From Rugamonas sp. A1-17 (GTDB lineage: Bacteria; Pseudomonadota; Gammaproteobacteria; Burkholderiales; Burkholderiaceae_D): 64,000 nucleotides of DNA. The notes beneath the pieces were generated by a model that was not told the DNA's origin, did not search any database, and was given only the letters and a program-made list of their open reading frames with translations. A program made the translations under genes and the position numbers. The stretch spans positions 682,001-746,000 of the forward strand of contig JAJLPB010000001.1 of the NCBI GenBank assembly GCA_025548565.1, given 5' to 3'. Positions 38,710 to 47,937 of the stretch are shown here, piece by piece; the first letter of the stretch is position 1; each line of letters begins with the position of its first letter.

Positions 38710-40389
38710 ATGAAATTGACTCCCCTTGCAATGACTTTGGCGTTGGCGCTCGGCGCCGCGACAGTGGACACGACCGCCATCGCCGCGCCGGTCGCGCGCC
38801 AGCCATTCCTGTGGGAGAACGCCACTGTCTACTTCCTGCTGACCGACCGCTTCAACAACGCCTTTGTCGGCAACGATTTGGCCTACGGTCGCAAGGCGGA
38901 TGCCGGCCCGCTGCGCGGTTTCATGGGCGGCGACCTGGCCGGCATCACCACCAAGATCAACGAGGGCTACTTCGACAGCCTGGGCGTCAGCGCGATCTGG
39001 GTGTCGCCGCCGGTGGAGCAGATCCATGAAGGCACCGACGAAGGCACAGGCAAGTCCTACGGCTTCCACGGCTACTGGGCCGCCGACTTCACCGCGGTCG
39101 ACGCCAACCTGGGAACGGAGAACGACTTCCGCAACTTCGTCGACGCCGCACACGCGCACGGTATCCGCGTGTTGCTGGATGTGGTGATGAACCAGACAGG
39201 CCCGGTGACGGCGACCGATTATGTATGGCCGGACGACTGGGTACGCACCGGCCCGCAGTGCACCTACAAGGACGCCAAGACCACCATCGAATGCACGCTG
39301 GTGAAGAACCTGCCCGACTTCCGTACCGACAGCGACACCCCGGTCGAGCTGCCGGAAAACCTGGCGGCGAAATGGCAGCGCGAGGGGCGCTTCGAACGCG
39401 AAGTGAAGGAGCTGGATGAGTTCTTCGCCCGCACCGGCTATCCGCGCGCGCCGCGTTACTACCTGATGAAATGGCATTCGGACTGGGTGCGCAAGTACGG
39501 CGTGGACGGCTTCCGCGCCGACACCGTCAAGCACGTCGAAGCCAAGGTGTGGAAGGAGCTGGGCACGGTGGCCAGCGCGGCCTACGAGGACTGGAAGCGC
39601 GCCAACTCGGACAAGAAGCTAAGCGACGACAAGTTCTTCATGACGGCGGAAGTCTTCAACTACAACATCGCGCAAGGGCAGGTGTTCGACCTGGGCGGCG
39701 GGCAGACCGCCAACTACTACCAGAACGGCTTTAACAGCATGATCAATTTCGGGATGGTGTACGACGCCGCCAAGGATTACGAGTCGCTGTTCAGCAGCTA
39801 TTCGGGCATGCTGCACGGCGGCGCGCTCGATGGCTACTCGGTGCTGAACTACCTGGACTCGCACGACTACGACAAGCCGTTCGACGCCTCGCGCAAGAAG
39901 CCCTTCGAAAGCGCGAACAAGCTGCTGCTCGCGCCTGGCGCCGCGCAGATTTACTACGGCGACGAAACCGCGCGCAAGCTCGATGTGGCGGAAGCGGTGG
40001 GCGACGCCAAGCTGCGCTCCTTCATGAACTGGGACGAGCTGCAGCAAAACGCGCAGCGCGACGGCTACAAGATCGCCGACGTGCGCGCGCATTGGGCCAA
40101 ACTAGGCCTGTTCCGCAAGGCCCATGTCGCGGTAGGCGCCGGCGTGCACCAGCAGTTGCAGGCGAAGCCTTATGTCTTCAAGCGCACCTATGACAAGGGC
40201 GCGCTGCACGACAAGGTCGTCGTCGCGCTGGACCTGCCGGCCGACAAACCCGCCAGCATCAACCTGCACGGCGTGTTCGCCAACGGCCAGAAAGTCAAGG
40301 ACTACTACTCCGGAAAATCCGCCGTCGTCAAAGGCGGCAGCGTCAACTTCGGCACGAAGAACACGGTCGTCCTGATCGGTCAGGAGTAA
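38710..40389 (+). CDS. GH13 alpha-amylase, MalS-like
   Basis: Exported alpha-amylase of 559 residues with signal peptide. The barrel begins WENATVYFLLTDRFNNA; catalytic residues are in DGFRADTVKHVE (nucleophile Asp), MTAEVFN (acid Glu) and YLDSHD (Asp). It resembles the MalS group of periplasmic amylases, including the Cys-containing insert around CTYKDAKTTIECTL. It probably cuts long maltodextrins in the periplasm. AAGGACGACAGC precedes the ATG, 22 bases after pgm, so the genes are co-transcribed. Convergent with GH92. Confidence 0.92.
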   Translation: MKLTPLAMTLALALGAATVDTTAIAAPVARQPFLWENATVYFLLTDRFNNAFVGNDLAYGRKADAGPLRGFMGGDLAGITTKINEGYFDSLGVSAIWVSPPVEQIHEGTDEGTGKSYGFHGYWAADFTAVDANLGTENDFRNFVDAAHAHGIRVLLDVVMNQTGPVTATDYVWPDDWVRTGPQCTYKDAKTTIECTLVKNLPDFRTDSDTPVELPENLAAKWQREGRFEREVKELDEFFARTGYPRAPRYYLMKWHSDWVRKYGVDGFRADTVKHVEAKVWKELGTVASAAYEDWKRANSDKKLSDDKFFMTAEVFNYNIAQGQVFDLGGGQTANYYQNGFNSMINFGMVYDAAKDYESLFSSYSGMLHGGALDGYSVLNYLDSHDYDKPFDASRKKPFESANKLLLAPGAAQIYYGDETARKLDVAEAVGDAKLRSFMNWDELQQNAQRDGYKIADVRAHWAKLGLFRKAHVAVGAGVHQQLQAKPYVFKRTYDKGALHDKVVVALDLPADKPASINLHGVFANGQKVKDYYSGKSAVVKGGSVNFGTKNTVVLIGQE

Positions 40390-40392
40390 GCG

Positions 40393-42675
40393 CTACCGCT
40401 CGGTGGAGAACGAGTAGGGCGCGTCGGCCGGTGCGGTGGCGCGCTGCTTGTTCGGCTGGCTGGACATGTCGAAGTCCAGCACCGCGCCCTGCATCAGGCT
40501 TGCGTGGCTCAGCCAGTTCTTCGAGTATGCCTTGCCGTCGACCTTGAGCGCGTTCACATAGCGCTTGCTGTCGCTGTTGGCAGGCGCGTTGATGACCACC
40601 GTCTTGCCGTTCTCCAGCCGCAGCGTGACTTTCTTGAACAGCGGCGCGCCGACCACATACTGCGGCACCGCCGGCGTGACCGGGTAGAAGCCCAGCGCCG
40701 AGAATACATACCACGCCGAGGTCTGGCCGTTGTCCTCGTCGCCGCAGTAGCCGTCGGGCGTGGCCTTGTACAGGCGGTTCATGGTCTCGCGCGCCCAGTA
40801 CTGCGTCTTCCACGGCGCGCCGGCGTAGCCGTACAGGTAGATCATGTGCTGGATAGGCTGGTTGCCGTGCGCGTACTGGCCCATGTTCGCGATCTGCATT
40901 TCGCGGATCTCGTGGATCACTTCACCGTAGTAGCTCTCGTCGAAGGTCGGCGGCAGCGCGAACACCTGATCCAGCTTGGCGACAAACTTCTCGCGGCCGC
41001 CCATCAGGCCCACCAGCCCGTTCACGTCGTGGAAAACGGACCATGTGTAGTGCCAGCTGTTCCCCTCGGTGAAGGCGTCGCCCCATTTGAAGGGATTGAA
41101 CGGCGACTGGAAGCTGCCGTCCTTGTTCTTGCCGCGCATGAGGCCCGTCTCCGGGTCGAACAGCTTCTTGTAGTTCATCGCCCGCTGCGCGTAGATGGCG
41201 ATTTCCGATTGCGGCTTGCCGAGCGCCTTGCCCAGTTGGTAGATGGTGAAATCGTCATACGCGTATTCCAGCGTGCGGGCGGCGTTCTCGTTGATCTTGA
41301 CGTCGTACGGCACGTAGCCAAGTTCGTTGTAGTACTTGACGCCGGCGCGGCCGACGGCGCTCATCGGCCCTTCGTTGTCGGCGCCGTGCTTGAGCGCTTG
41401 CCACAGCGTTTCGATGTCATAGCCGCGCAGGCCCTTGATATAGGCGTCCGCCACCACCGATGCCGAGTTATTCCCGATCATGACGTCGGCCAGGCCGGGG
41501 CTGGACCACTCGGGCAGCCAGCCGCTTTCCTTGTAGTCGTTGGCCAGGCCGGCCTGCATCTCGCGGTTGATCGACGGGTACATCAGGTTCAGGAAGGGAT
41601 ACAGCGCACGGAAGGTGTCCCAGAAGCCGGTGCCGGCGAACATATAGCCGGGCAGGATCTTGCCGTTGTAGGGGCTCCAGTGGACGACCTGGTTGTTGGC
41701 GTCGATCTCGTACAGCTTATTCGGGAAGAACAGCATGCGATACAGGCTGGAATAGAAGGTGCGCGTCTGCTCGTCGCTGCCGCCTTCCACGCTGATGCGG
41801 CTCAGCGTCTTGTTCCATACGTCCTTGCCTTTTTGCGCGGTGGCGTCGAAGCTGTCGGAGGCCAGTTCGCGCTTCAGGTTCAGCTCCGCCTGTTCCTCGC
41901 TGATGAACGAGGAGGCTACGCGCATGCCGACCTTCTCGCCTTTTTCGGTCTTGAAACCGACCACCGCGCCGCTATGGTCGCTGGACAGTTCCATCACGTC
42001 GCCGGCCAGCTTGTCGCCGCTCCAGATGCGGGTCGAGGCGAAGGGCTTGTCGAAGTAGATGACGAAGTAGTTCTTGAAGTTCTTCGGCAGCGGGCCGCGC
42101 GCATAGCGCGTGCTGTAGCCGACGATCTTGCGCTCCGACGGAATCACCTTGATGTACGAGCCCTTGTCGTAGGCGTCCACCACCACGTAGGCCTGGTCGG
42201 TCTTGGGGAAGGTGAAGCGGAACTGCGCGGCGCGTTCGGTCGGCGCGATTTCGGTGGTGACGTCGGCGTCGGCCAGGTAGACGCTGTAGTAGTAGGGCTT
42301 CGCCACTTCCGCCTTGTGCGAGAACCAGCTGGCGCGGTCGTCCTGCGTGAACTTGAGTTTCCCCGTTACCGGCATGATGGCGAACTGGCCATAGTCGTTC
42401 ATCCACGGCGAGGGCTGGTGCGTCTGTTTGAAGCCGCGGATCTTGTCGGCGTCGTAGGTATAGGCCCAGCCATTGCCCATCTTGCCGGTCTGCGGCGTCC
42501 AGAAGTTCATCCCCCACGGCAGCGCGATGGCCGGGTAGGTATTGCCGTTCGAGAGTTCCGGCTTGCTGGCGGTGCCCATCAGGGGATTGATCAATTCGAC
42601 CGGATCGGTGACGGGGGCGGCGGAAGCGGTCAGCGCGAAGAAGAAGAGGGGCAGCGCGAGCGTGTGCAGTTTCAT
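40393..42675 (-). CDS. GH92 family exo-alpha-mannosidase-like enzyme
   Basis: Exported enzyme of 760 residues with a signal peptide. The GH92 pattern is clear: INPLMGTASKPELSNGNTYPAIALPWGMNFWTPQTG, GYSTRYARG, AGTGFWDTFRALYPFL, HGNQPIQHMIYLYGYAG and GDEDNGQTSAWYVFSALGFYP with the catalytic acid-base region. The family is calcium-dependent and mostly cleaves alpha-mannosides, as in N-glycans. That makes it an outlier in an alpha-glucan locus. No good ribosome-binding site is visible before ATG 42675. Confidence 0.9.
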   Translation of the reverse strand: MKLHTLALPLFFFALTASAAPVTDPVELINPLMGTASKPELSNGNTYPAIALPWGMNFWTPQTGKMGNGWAYTYDADKIRGFKQTHQPSPWMNDYGQFAIMPVTGKLKFTQDDRASWFSHKAEVAKPYYYSVYLADADVTTEIAPTERAAQFRFTFPKTDQAYVVVDAYDKGSYIKVIPSERKIVGYSTRYARGPLPKNFKNYFVIYFDKPFASTRIWSGDKLAGDVMELSSDHSGAVVGFKTEKGEKVGMRVASSFISEEQAELNLKRELASDSFDATAQKGKDVWNKTLSRISVEGGSDEQTRTFYSSLYRMLFFPNKLYEIDANNQVVHWSPYNGKILPGYMFAGTGFWDTFRALYPFLNLMYPSINREMQAGLANDYKESGWLPEWSSPGLADVMIGNNSASVVADAYIKGLRGYDIETLWQALKHGADNEGPMSAVGRAGVKYYNELGYVPYDVKINENAARTLEYAYDDFTIYQLGKALGKPQSEIAIYAQRAMNYKKLFDPETGLMRGKNKDGSFQSPFNPFKWGDAFTEGNSWHYTWSVFHDVNGLVGLMGGREKFVAKLDQVFALPPTFDESYYGEVIHEIREMQIANMGQYAHGNQPIQHMIYLYGYAGAPWKTQYWARETMNRLYKATPDGYCGDEDNGQTSAWYVFSALGFYPVTPAVPQYVVGAPLFKKVTLRLENGKTVVINAPANSDSKRYVNALKVDGKAYSKNWLSHASLMQGAVLDFDMSSQPNKQRATAPADAPYSFSTER

Positions 42676-42750
42676 GGTTTGGACGACGGTGACGGGCGAA
42701 AATCTAGTGTAGCAGCTATGCCGTCGCCGGGAACCTGCGGGCCTTGGCGG

Positions 42751-42769
42751 CCGCCATGTTTAATGGCGG
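42751..42769. other. Short hairpin upstream of GH92
   Basis: CCGCCAT and ATGGCGG form a seven-base stem around GTTTA, just downstream of the small PKD-like lipoprotein gene on the minus strand. It could be a weak transcription end; no T-run follows. Confidence 0.3.
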
Positions 42770-42770
42770 C

Positions 42771-42798
42771 GCACTAAACGAGGTGCACTAAACAAGGT
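42771..42798. repeat. 14-base tandem duplication
   Basis: GCACTAAACGAGGT is followed directly by GCACTAAACAAGGT, a two-unit tandem repeat differing at one base, in the gap between GH92 and the lipoprotein gene. Confidence 0.7.
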
Positions 42799-42805
42799 GC
42801 GGCGG

Positions 42806-43165
42806 CTACTGCGCCGTAATGATCACGGACGATGGTGCGCTATTGAGTTTGCCGTCGTCGACCACCAGCGTGGCGGTGTACACGCCCGGCAGGTCGGCAA
42901 AGAAGGTCGGCGTGGCGACTTTGGCGTTGAGCAGGGTCGCACCGCTGCCTGAGGGCTTGGTCAGCGTCCAGGTGTAGCTGAGGAGATCCTGATCGGCGTC
43001 GGTGCCGCTGCCGGCCAGTTTGATCGAGGTACCGGCTGCGACGGTTTGCGCGGGACCGGCCATGGCGACCGGTGCGCGGTTAGCCTGCGCGGCGTAGTCG
43101 CCGCCTCCACCGCAGGCACTGAGCGTGAGCAGTAGCAGCAGCGCTGCGATAGGGGTGCGTCTCAT
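42806..43165 (-). CDS. Small PKD-like lipoprotein
   Basis: Predicted lipoprotein of 119 residues: signal peptide with lipobox LTLSACGGGG, then one Ig/PKD-like domain (NRAPVAMAGPAQTVAAGTSIKLAGSGTDADQDLLSYTWTL, GVYTATLVVDDG). PKD domains are adhesion or polysaccharide-binding modules. It lies 48 bases downstream of the pullulanase gene on the same strand and may be a surface accessory; no catalytic residues are seen. Confidence 0.75.
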   Translation of the reverse strand: MRRTPIAALLLLLTLSACGGGGDYAAQANRAPVAMAGPAQTVAAGTSIKLAGSGTDADQDLLSYTWTLTKPSGSGATLLNAKVATPTFFADLPGVYTATLVVDDGKLNSAPSSVIITAQ

Positions 43166-43213
43166 CGTGATCTCTTTCTGGATCGATAGGGAGCCAAAAA
43201 GATATCACGGTGT

Positions 43214-46000
43214 TTAGTTCTTTTCTACGAATACCACGGCGCTGCGTGGCGGAATTGCAAACGTGCCGGAGGCCGCGTCGTATTTGGCTTCCAGGGCCAC
43301 GCGTTTGTCCGCTGCGGCCATGTTGGTGTGGACCGGATGCAGTTGGTAGCGGTGGTTCTTTTCTTCCGCGACCCTCACGCGCTGCGCCACTTTGTCGACG
43401 TTGATCAGGTAGGTGATGGACTTGAAGTTGGCCCCCGCGTAGCCGGCGCCGTCCAGGTGGGCGACGATCACGGTCGGCACCTGGCCGCTGCCGGTGTTGT
43501 GGAAGCGCAGGCGCTGTTTGATGTCGGCCGCCGTGCGCAGGCGGAACAGCGTGCTGCTGGAGCGGATCGCCAGCAGGTCGCGGAAGGCGTCGCGCGCGTA
43601 AGCGATGTCTTTCGGCGACGGCTTGATGGCGGCGTCGCGCAGCAGGGGCTTGATCAGGGCGTAGTCTTTGCCGTTGTCTTCCGCGCGCGGCGCGCCGGTG
43701 CCGTAGTAGTTGTCCTGGTAGCTCCAGTCGATGCGGTTGAACCAGTCGCCCGATTCGAAGCTGTTGCGGTCCAGCGATTTGGATCGCAGGATGTCGAAGC
43801 CCGCGTGGAAGTAGGCCACGCCCTGGCTGAAGGCGTTGATCGCGGCACCCAGCATCTGCACCTGCGCGCGTTCGGCGCTGGTGGTCGATTGCGGCAGCTT
43901 GAAGGCGTTGATGTCGTACAGCGTCTGGTTGTCGTGGTTCTCGACGTAGTTGACCACTTCGCCCGGTTCGCTGGCGTAGCCGGCCGGCTGGTTGCCGCCG
44001 TAGACGATGTCCTGCAGCTGTCGCGTCTTGCCGTCCCAGGTTTGCAGCGGGTAGCCGCGGATCGAGCCGGCCAGGCCGGCCTTGACCAGGTCCGACGCTT
44101 GCAGCAGGTCGCTGGCGGGGCGCTTGCCCGCTTGCGCGTTAGCGTCGTACACCAGGCCATTGATGTAGCCCTGCTGCGTGATCATCTGCGTGCCGCTGTC
44201 GCCGGCGCCGCCGCCGCGCACGGCATCGCGCGCACGGTCGCTGAAGGTGCCGATGCCGCTGCCGTTCAGCGACAGTTGCGACGCCTGCACGAAACGCGCG
44301 CCGTCGGCCACTTCTCCGAAGTTCCAGCCTTCGCCGATCAGGTTGATGTGATGGCCGGTGGCGCGGTCGGCGCGGGCTTGCAGCTGTTCCATCGCGGCGC
44401 GCGGCTGGTGGCCCATCAGGTCGAAGCGGAAGGAGTCGATTTTGTACTGCACCGCCCACTGTTCGACGGAGTCGATCATCAGCTTGGCCATCATCAGGTT
44501 TTCGGTGGCGGTGTTGTCGCAGCAGGTGGAGCGTTCGATCGCACCCTTGGCGTTCAGGCGGTGGTAGTAGCCGGGCACCACGCGGTCCAGTACCGACTTC
44601 TCATTCTGGCCGGCGATGAAGGTGTGGTTGTACACCACGTCCATGCCGACGCGCAGGCCGGTCTGGTGCAGCGCCTGCACCATCTGGCGGAACTCGATGA
44701 TGCGCTTCGCGCCGTCGGCTGGATCGGTGGCGTAGCTGCCTTCCGGTGAGTTGTAGTGGTAGGGATCGTAGCCCCAGTTGTAGCAGTCGGTGGACTGGGT
44801 CTTTGCGACCAGCGCTTGCTGTTCCTCGCTGTCCGGCGCCAGGCCTGCCGGAATGGCGGGCATGACGCAGCCTTTTTCCGGCACGCTGCCGATGTCGAAT
44901 ACCGGCAGCAGGTGGATGTCGGTCATGCCGGCTTTGCTCAACGCCGCCAAGTGCTTCATGCCGTTGGAACCAGCCTCGGTGAAGGCGGTGTACTTGCCGC
45001 GGTTGGCGGCGCTGACGGTGCTGTCGTTAATCGAGAAGTCGCGCACATGCAGTTCGTAGACTGTCATGTCGGATTGGGTGGTGACTTTTTTCGGGGCAGG
45101 GGTCTTGTCCCAGCCGGCCGGTTTCAGGTTAGCGGCGTTCAGGTCGGCGATGTAGCTGCGCTTCGAATCGGTGGTCAGGCTGATGGAATAAGGGTCGGTG
45201 ACGAGATTGCGCACCAGGCCTGCCGATGGCGCCACCACGTCCACCAGGTATTGGTAGTACTGGCCGGAGCGGTTGCCATCGAGGTGTGCGGACCAGATGC
45301 CGGTGGCGTCATCGCGCTGCATGGTGGTGAGGGTGGAGGCTTTGCCGGAGCCGTCGGCGTAGGTGCACAGCGCGACGCGCTGCGCGGTCGGCGCCCACAG
45401 TTTGAAGCCGGTCTGCTTGCGCGACTGCGCGGCGGGGCCGCTGACACTGACGCCCAGATCCCGCGCCTTGGCCGCGCCGGCGTACAAGTCATCGAGCGCG
45501 CCGGCGATTTGCAGCGTGGTGGCATCGCGCACGTTGCCATCGTCCGCCTCGTGCACCAGCATGACCTGCTGCGTTAGCACGCCGCCGAGGCGCGCCGCAT
45601 CGGCGGAGGCCAACGCCAGCACCGCGCCGTCGCCGACGAACTTGAAGCGCTGCGCGACATCGGTTGGCAAGCCGCCATCGAAGCGCATCAACGCCAGCGC
45701 ACCGTCCGCGCCGGACACGCGCGCCCCAGGCTCCGCGTGCAGCAAGGCGGAAGCGGAGTGATAGAGTTTGAAAACGCCGCCGGCGGCATCGGCGCCCGGC
45801 CATTTGATCAACTGGCGATTGAGCCAATAAGCCCGCGCATCGGCAGCGACAGCAGGCTGCAGGACGGTGGCGAACGGCCCATCACAGGCGGCGAGCGTCG
45901 CCGCATCGGCGGCAGCGGCCGCCACACAGCTCAACGCCAACGCACCGCCAACAGAAACCCCGGCCACCCGCCGCCAAACTCCAAGATGCCAACCGCCCAT
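43214..46000 (-). CDS. pulA: Pullulanase-type alpha-1,6-glucosidase (GH13)
   Basis: Exported debranching enzyme of 928 residues. The signal peptide (VSVGGALALSCVAAAAADA) could alternatively be read as an anchor. N-terminal beta domains of PulA type precede the barrel. The type I pullulanase motif YNWGYDPYHYNSPEGSY is present, with nucleophile Asp in SFRFDLMGH, acid Glu in IGEGWNFGEV and Asp in VENHDNQ. It removes alpha-1,6 branches from pullulan, amylopectin or limit dextrins. GGAGG lies before the ATG. Its own promoter, with an operator in the spacer, sits between it and the terminator of the POT gene. Confidence 0.92.
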   Translation of the reverse strand: MGGWHLGVWRRVAGVSVGGALALSCVAAAAADAATLAACDGPFATVLQPAVAADARAYWLNRQLIKWPGADAAGGVFKLYHSASALLHAEPGARVSGADGALALMRFDGGLPTDVAQRFKFVGDGAVLALASADAARLGGVLTQQVMLVHEADDGNVRDATTLQIAGALDDLYAGAAKARDLGVSVSGPAAQSRKQTGFKLWAPTAQRVALCTYADGSGKASTLTTMQRDDATGIWSAHLDGNRSGQYYQYLVDVVAPSAGLVRNLVTDPYSISLTTDSKRSYIADLNAANLKPAGWDKTPAPKKVTTQSDMTVYELHVRDFSINDSTVSAANRGKYTAFTEAGSNGMKHLAALSKAGMTDIHLLPVFDIGSVPEKGCVMPAIPAGLAPDSEEQQALVAKTQSTDCYNWGYDPYHYNSPEGSYATDPADGAKRIIEFRQMVQALHQTGLRVGMDVVYNHTFIAGQNEKSVLDRVVPGYYHRLNAKGAIERSTCCDNTATENLMMAKLMIDSVEQWAVQYKIDSFRFDLMGHQPRAAMEQLQARADRATGHHINLIGEGWNFGEVADGARFVQASQLSLNGSGIGTFSDRARDAVRGGGAGDSGTQMITQQGYINGLVYDANAQAGKRPASDLLQASDLVKAGLAGSIRGYPLQTWDGKTRQLQDIVYGGNQPAGYASEPGEVVNYVENHDNQTLYDINAFKLPQSTTSAERAQVQMLGAAINAFSQGVAYFHAGFDILRSKSLDRNSFESGDWFNRIDWSYQDNYYGTGAPRAEDNGKDYALIKPLLRDAAIKPSPKDIAYARDAFRDLLAIRSSSTLFRLRTAADIKQRLRFHNTGSGQVPTVIVAHLDGAGYAGANFKSITYLINVDKVAQRVRVAEEKNHRYQLHPVHTNMAAADKRVALEAKYDAASGTFAIPPRSAVVFVEKN

Positions 46001-46015
46001 ATCACCGCCTCCAAA

Positions 46016-46044
46016 ACTATAGATTTAGGTAGTGCGGCTACAAA
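46016..46044 (-). promoter_or_regulatory. Candidate pullulanase promoter
   Basis: Minus strand: TTTGTA (46039-46044) and TATAGT (46016-46021) with 17-base spacing, ending 16 bases before the ATG. The locus palindrome fills the spacer. Confidence 0.5.
46029..46041. promoter_or_regulatory. GTAGT-N3-ACTAC operator candidate D
   Basis: GTAGT GCG GCTAC, one mismatch to the palindrome, lying between the -35 and -10 of the pullulanase promoter. Confidence 0.55.
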
Positions 46045-46075
46045 AAACCGGCAAATACCCCTGTATTTGCCGGTT
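46040..46075 (-). terminator. Rho-independent terminator after the POT transporter
   Basis: AACCGGCAAATAC and GTATTTGCCGGTT form a perfect 13-base stem with a four-base loop; on the minus strand it is followed by TTTT. It ends transcription of the upstream POT gene just before the pullulanase promoter. Confidence 0.85.
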
Positions 46076-46092
46076 ATGGTAATCCAAAACCT

Positions 46093-46105
46093 GTAGTTTT
46101 GATAC
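46093..46105. promoter_or_regulatory. Operator-like site, imperfect
   Basis: GTAGT TTT GATAC, 8 of 10 arm positions match the locus palindrome. It lies upstream of the terminator hairpin, 93 bases from the pullulanase start. Confidence 0.25.
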
Positions 46106-46162
46106 GTGAAATGCTGCTTCTGGCTTTGAGATCACAAATTGTGACCTCAAATGGGCGACGTC

Positions 46163-47746
46163 TTAAGCGGCTTTCGACGCATCGCTGCGGTAGTTGTCCA
46201 CCATCTTGTAGCGCATCGCGTACAGCGCGAAGATGGCGGCGACCAGCAGCGCGAAGGCGGCGAAGAAGAACATCTGGAACGCGATCACGCCCATGCCGCT
46301 GCCGGCGATGTATGAGCCCACCGCGTCGTTCTTCACGCCGGCGTTGACGATCAACACCCACAGGTTGCCGATGGTGACCGCCAGGTACCAGAAGCTCAGA
46401 ATGATGCCCTTCATCGGCGCCGGCGCCTGGCTGTAGGCGAATTCCAGTCCCGTCGCCGACACCAGCACCTCGCCCAGCGTCAGCAACGCATACGGCAGCA
46501 ATTGCCACAGGATGGACACCTTGTCGCCGCCATCCATGCGCAGCTGGATCATGCCGATCACCACCCAAGCCGCCGCCGACAACGCGATGCCCAGGCCCAT
46601 GCGGCGCAGCGGCGTCGGCGTGATGCCGATGGCGCGCATGATCGGGAACAGCGCCAGGTTGTTAAAGGGGATCAGCAGCATCACCAGGATCGGATTGACC
46701 GCCTGCATCTGCGCCGGCAGCAGCGTGAATTCCCAGCCGAGGATGTTCAGCAGCGGGCTCTCCATCGAGTTGGCCTGCACGATCCAGGTCGAGGCCTTTT
46801 GGTCGAACAGCGACCAGAACGGCGTCACCATCGCGAACACGATCAGGATGCGCAGCACGGCGCGCACGCCTTCCACCGCCGCGTCGCTGTGCAGGCCGCG
46901 CGCGCGGTCCAGCTGCATGGACACGCCGATGCCGCCGAACGCCAGCACCAGCACCAGCGCCAGGCAGGCGGCGATGACGAAGCCCCATTGCGGTGTCATG
47001 CACAACGACGCCACCGCGCCCAGCGCGCCGATGCCGGCCACCACCAGCCCGGGCCGCGATTGGCCGGGCTGCTTGCTCATCAGCGCGGTGCGGGCCACGC
47101 TGCTGAAGGAGTTTAGATTCGGCGCGGCCGGCGGCACGTGGATGTATTTGCGCTTGCCGAGCCAGAACACCAGCGTGGCGATCGCCATCAGGATGCCGGG
47201 AATCCCGAAGGCGACGGCCGGGCCGTAGTCGCGCAGGAACAGCGGCATCAGCAGCGAGGCGAAGAAGGAGCCGAAGTTGATGATCCAGTAGAAGGCGTCA
47301 TACACCGCCTTGGCGCGGTTCTTGTTGGTCTGGTCGAACTGGTCGCCGACGAACGCCGCCACCAGCGGCTTGATGCCGCCCGAGCCGAACGCGATCAGGA
47401 ACAGGCCGAAGTAGAAGCCCTTGAGGTTGTCCTCGAAGATGGCCAGGCAGGCGTGGCCGGCCACGTAGATCAGGCTGAACCAGAAAACCGTGTTGTACTT
47501 GCCGAACCAGCGGTCGGCCAGCCAGCCGCCCAGCAACGGAAAGAAGTACACGCCGATGACGAAGGTGTGGAACACGTGCTTGGCCTCGCTGGCGCGGTCG
47601 GCCAGCGGCACGAACAGCAGCAGGGTGCTGAGCAGGAAAGGCGTCAGGATATTGCGCATGCCATAAAAGCTGAAGCGTTCGCACCCTTCGTTGGCGATGA
47701 TGTAAGGGATTTGCCGGGGCATCGGCCCGTTGCCGGTATTGCTCAC
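46163..47746 (-). CDS. POT/PTR2 family transporter
   Basis: Inner-membrane proton-coupled oligopeptide-type transporter of 527 residues with 12-14 helices. The family region ANEGCERFSFYGMRNILTPFL carries the ExxERF motif; GGWLADRWFGKYNTVFW and FGSGGIKPLVAAFVGDQFD are also typical. POT proteins import di- and tripeptides with protons, but relatives carry other solutes. It sits in the glucan locus behind a palindromic operator, so a co-regulated substrate is inferred. GTG 47746, eight bases after AGGAG, is chosen; the longer frame would run through the operator and promoter. Confidence 0.88.
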   Translation of the reverse strand: MSNTGNGPMPRQIPYIIANEGCERFSFYGMRNILTPFLLSTLLLFVPLADRASEAKHVFHTFVIGVYFFPLLGGWLADRWFGKYNTVFWFSLIYVAGHACLAIFEDNLKGFYFGLFLIAFGSGGIKPLVAAFVGDQFDQTNKNRAKAVYDAFYWIINFGSFFASLLMPLFLRDYGPAVAFGIPGILMAIATLVFWLGKRKYIHVPPAAPNLNSFSSVARTALMSKQPGQSRPGLVVAGIGALGAVASLCMTPQWGFVIAACLALVLVLAFGGIGVSMQLDRARGLHSDAAVEGVRAVLRILIVFAMVTPFWSLFDQKASTWIVQANSMESPLLNILGWEFTLLPAQMQAVNPILVMLLIPFNNLALFPIMRAIGITPTPLRRMGLGIALSAAAWVVIGMIQLRMDGGDKVSILWQLLPYALLTLGEVLVSATGLEFAYSQAPAPMKGIILSFWYLAVTIGNLWVLIVNAGVKNDAVGSYIAGSGMGVIAFQMFFFAAFALLVAAIFALYAMRYKMVDNYRSDASKAA

Positions 47747-47765
47747 TATCTCTTCTCCTGAGTGT

Positions 47766-47778
47766 GTAGTTTGACTAC
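47766..47778. promoter_or_regulatory. GTAGT-N3-ACTAC operator candidate C
   Basis: GTAGT TTG ACTAC, a perfect palindrome 20 bases upstream of the POT start codon. On the minus strand it overlaps the end of a candidate -10 (AATAGT, 47777-47782) with TTTACA (47800-47805) 17 bases upstream. Confidence 0.6.
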
Positions 47779-47885
47779 TATTTTTATCCGGCGAATTTTT
47801 GTAAAAATACGCAAGACATTGATTTTTAAGGACTAATTGTGTTAATCCGCAGGTGGTGGATGGATTGAAAATTCCACTACCCTGA

Positions 47886-47900
47886 TGTATATTGTCTACA
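47886..47900. promoter_or_regulatory. Operator-like site upstream of alpha-glucosidase
   Basis: TGTATA TTG TCTACA keeps the outer TGTA/TACA arms and the 15-base length of the locus palindrome (9 of 12 arm positions), 38 bases before the alpha-glucosidase ATG. Confidence 0.35.
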
Positions 47901-47937
47901 AACCTATATCCCAGCTTTGCCAACCCCGGATTTTCTT

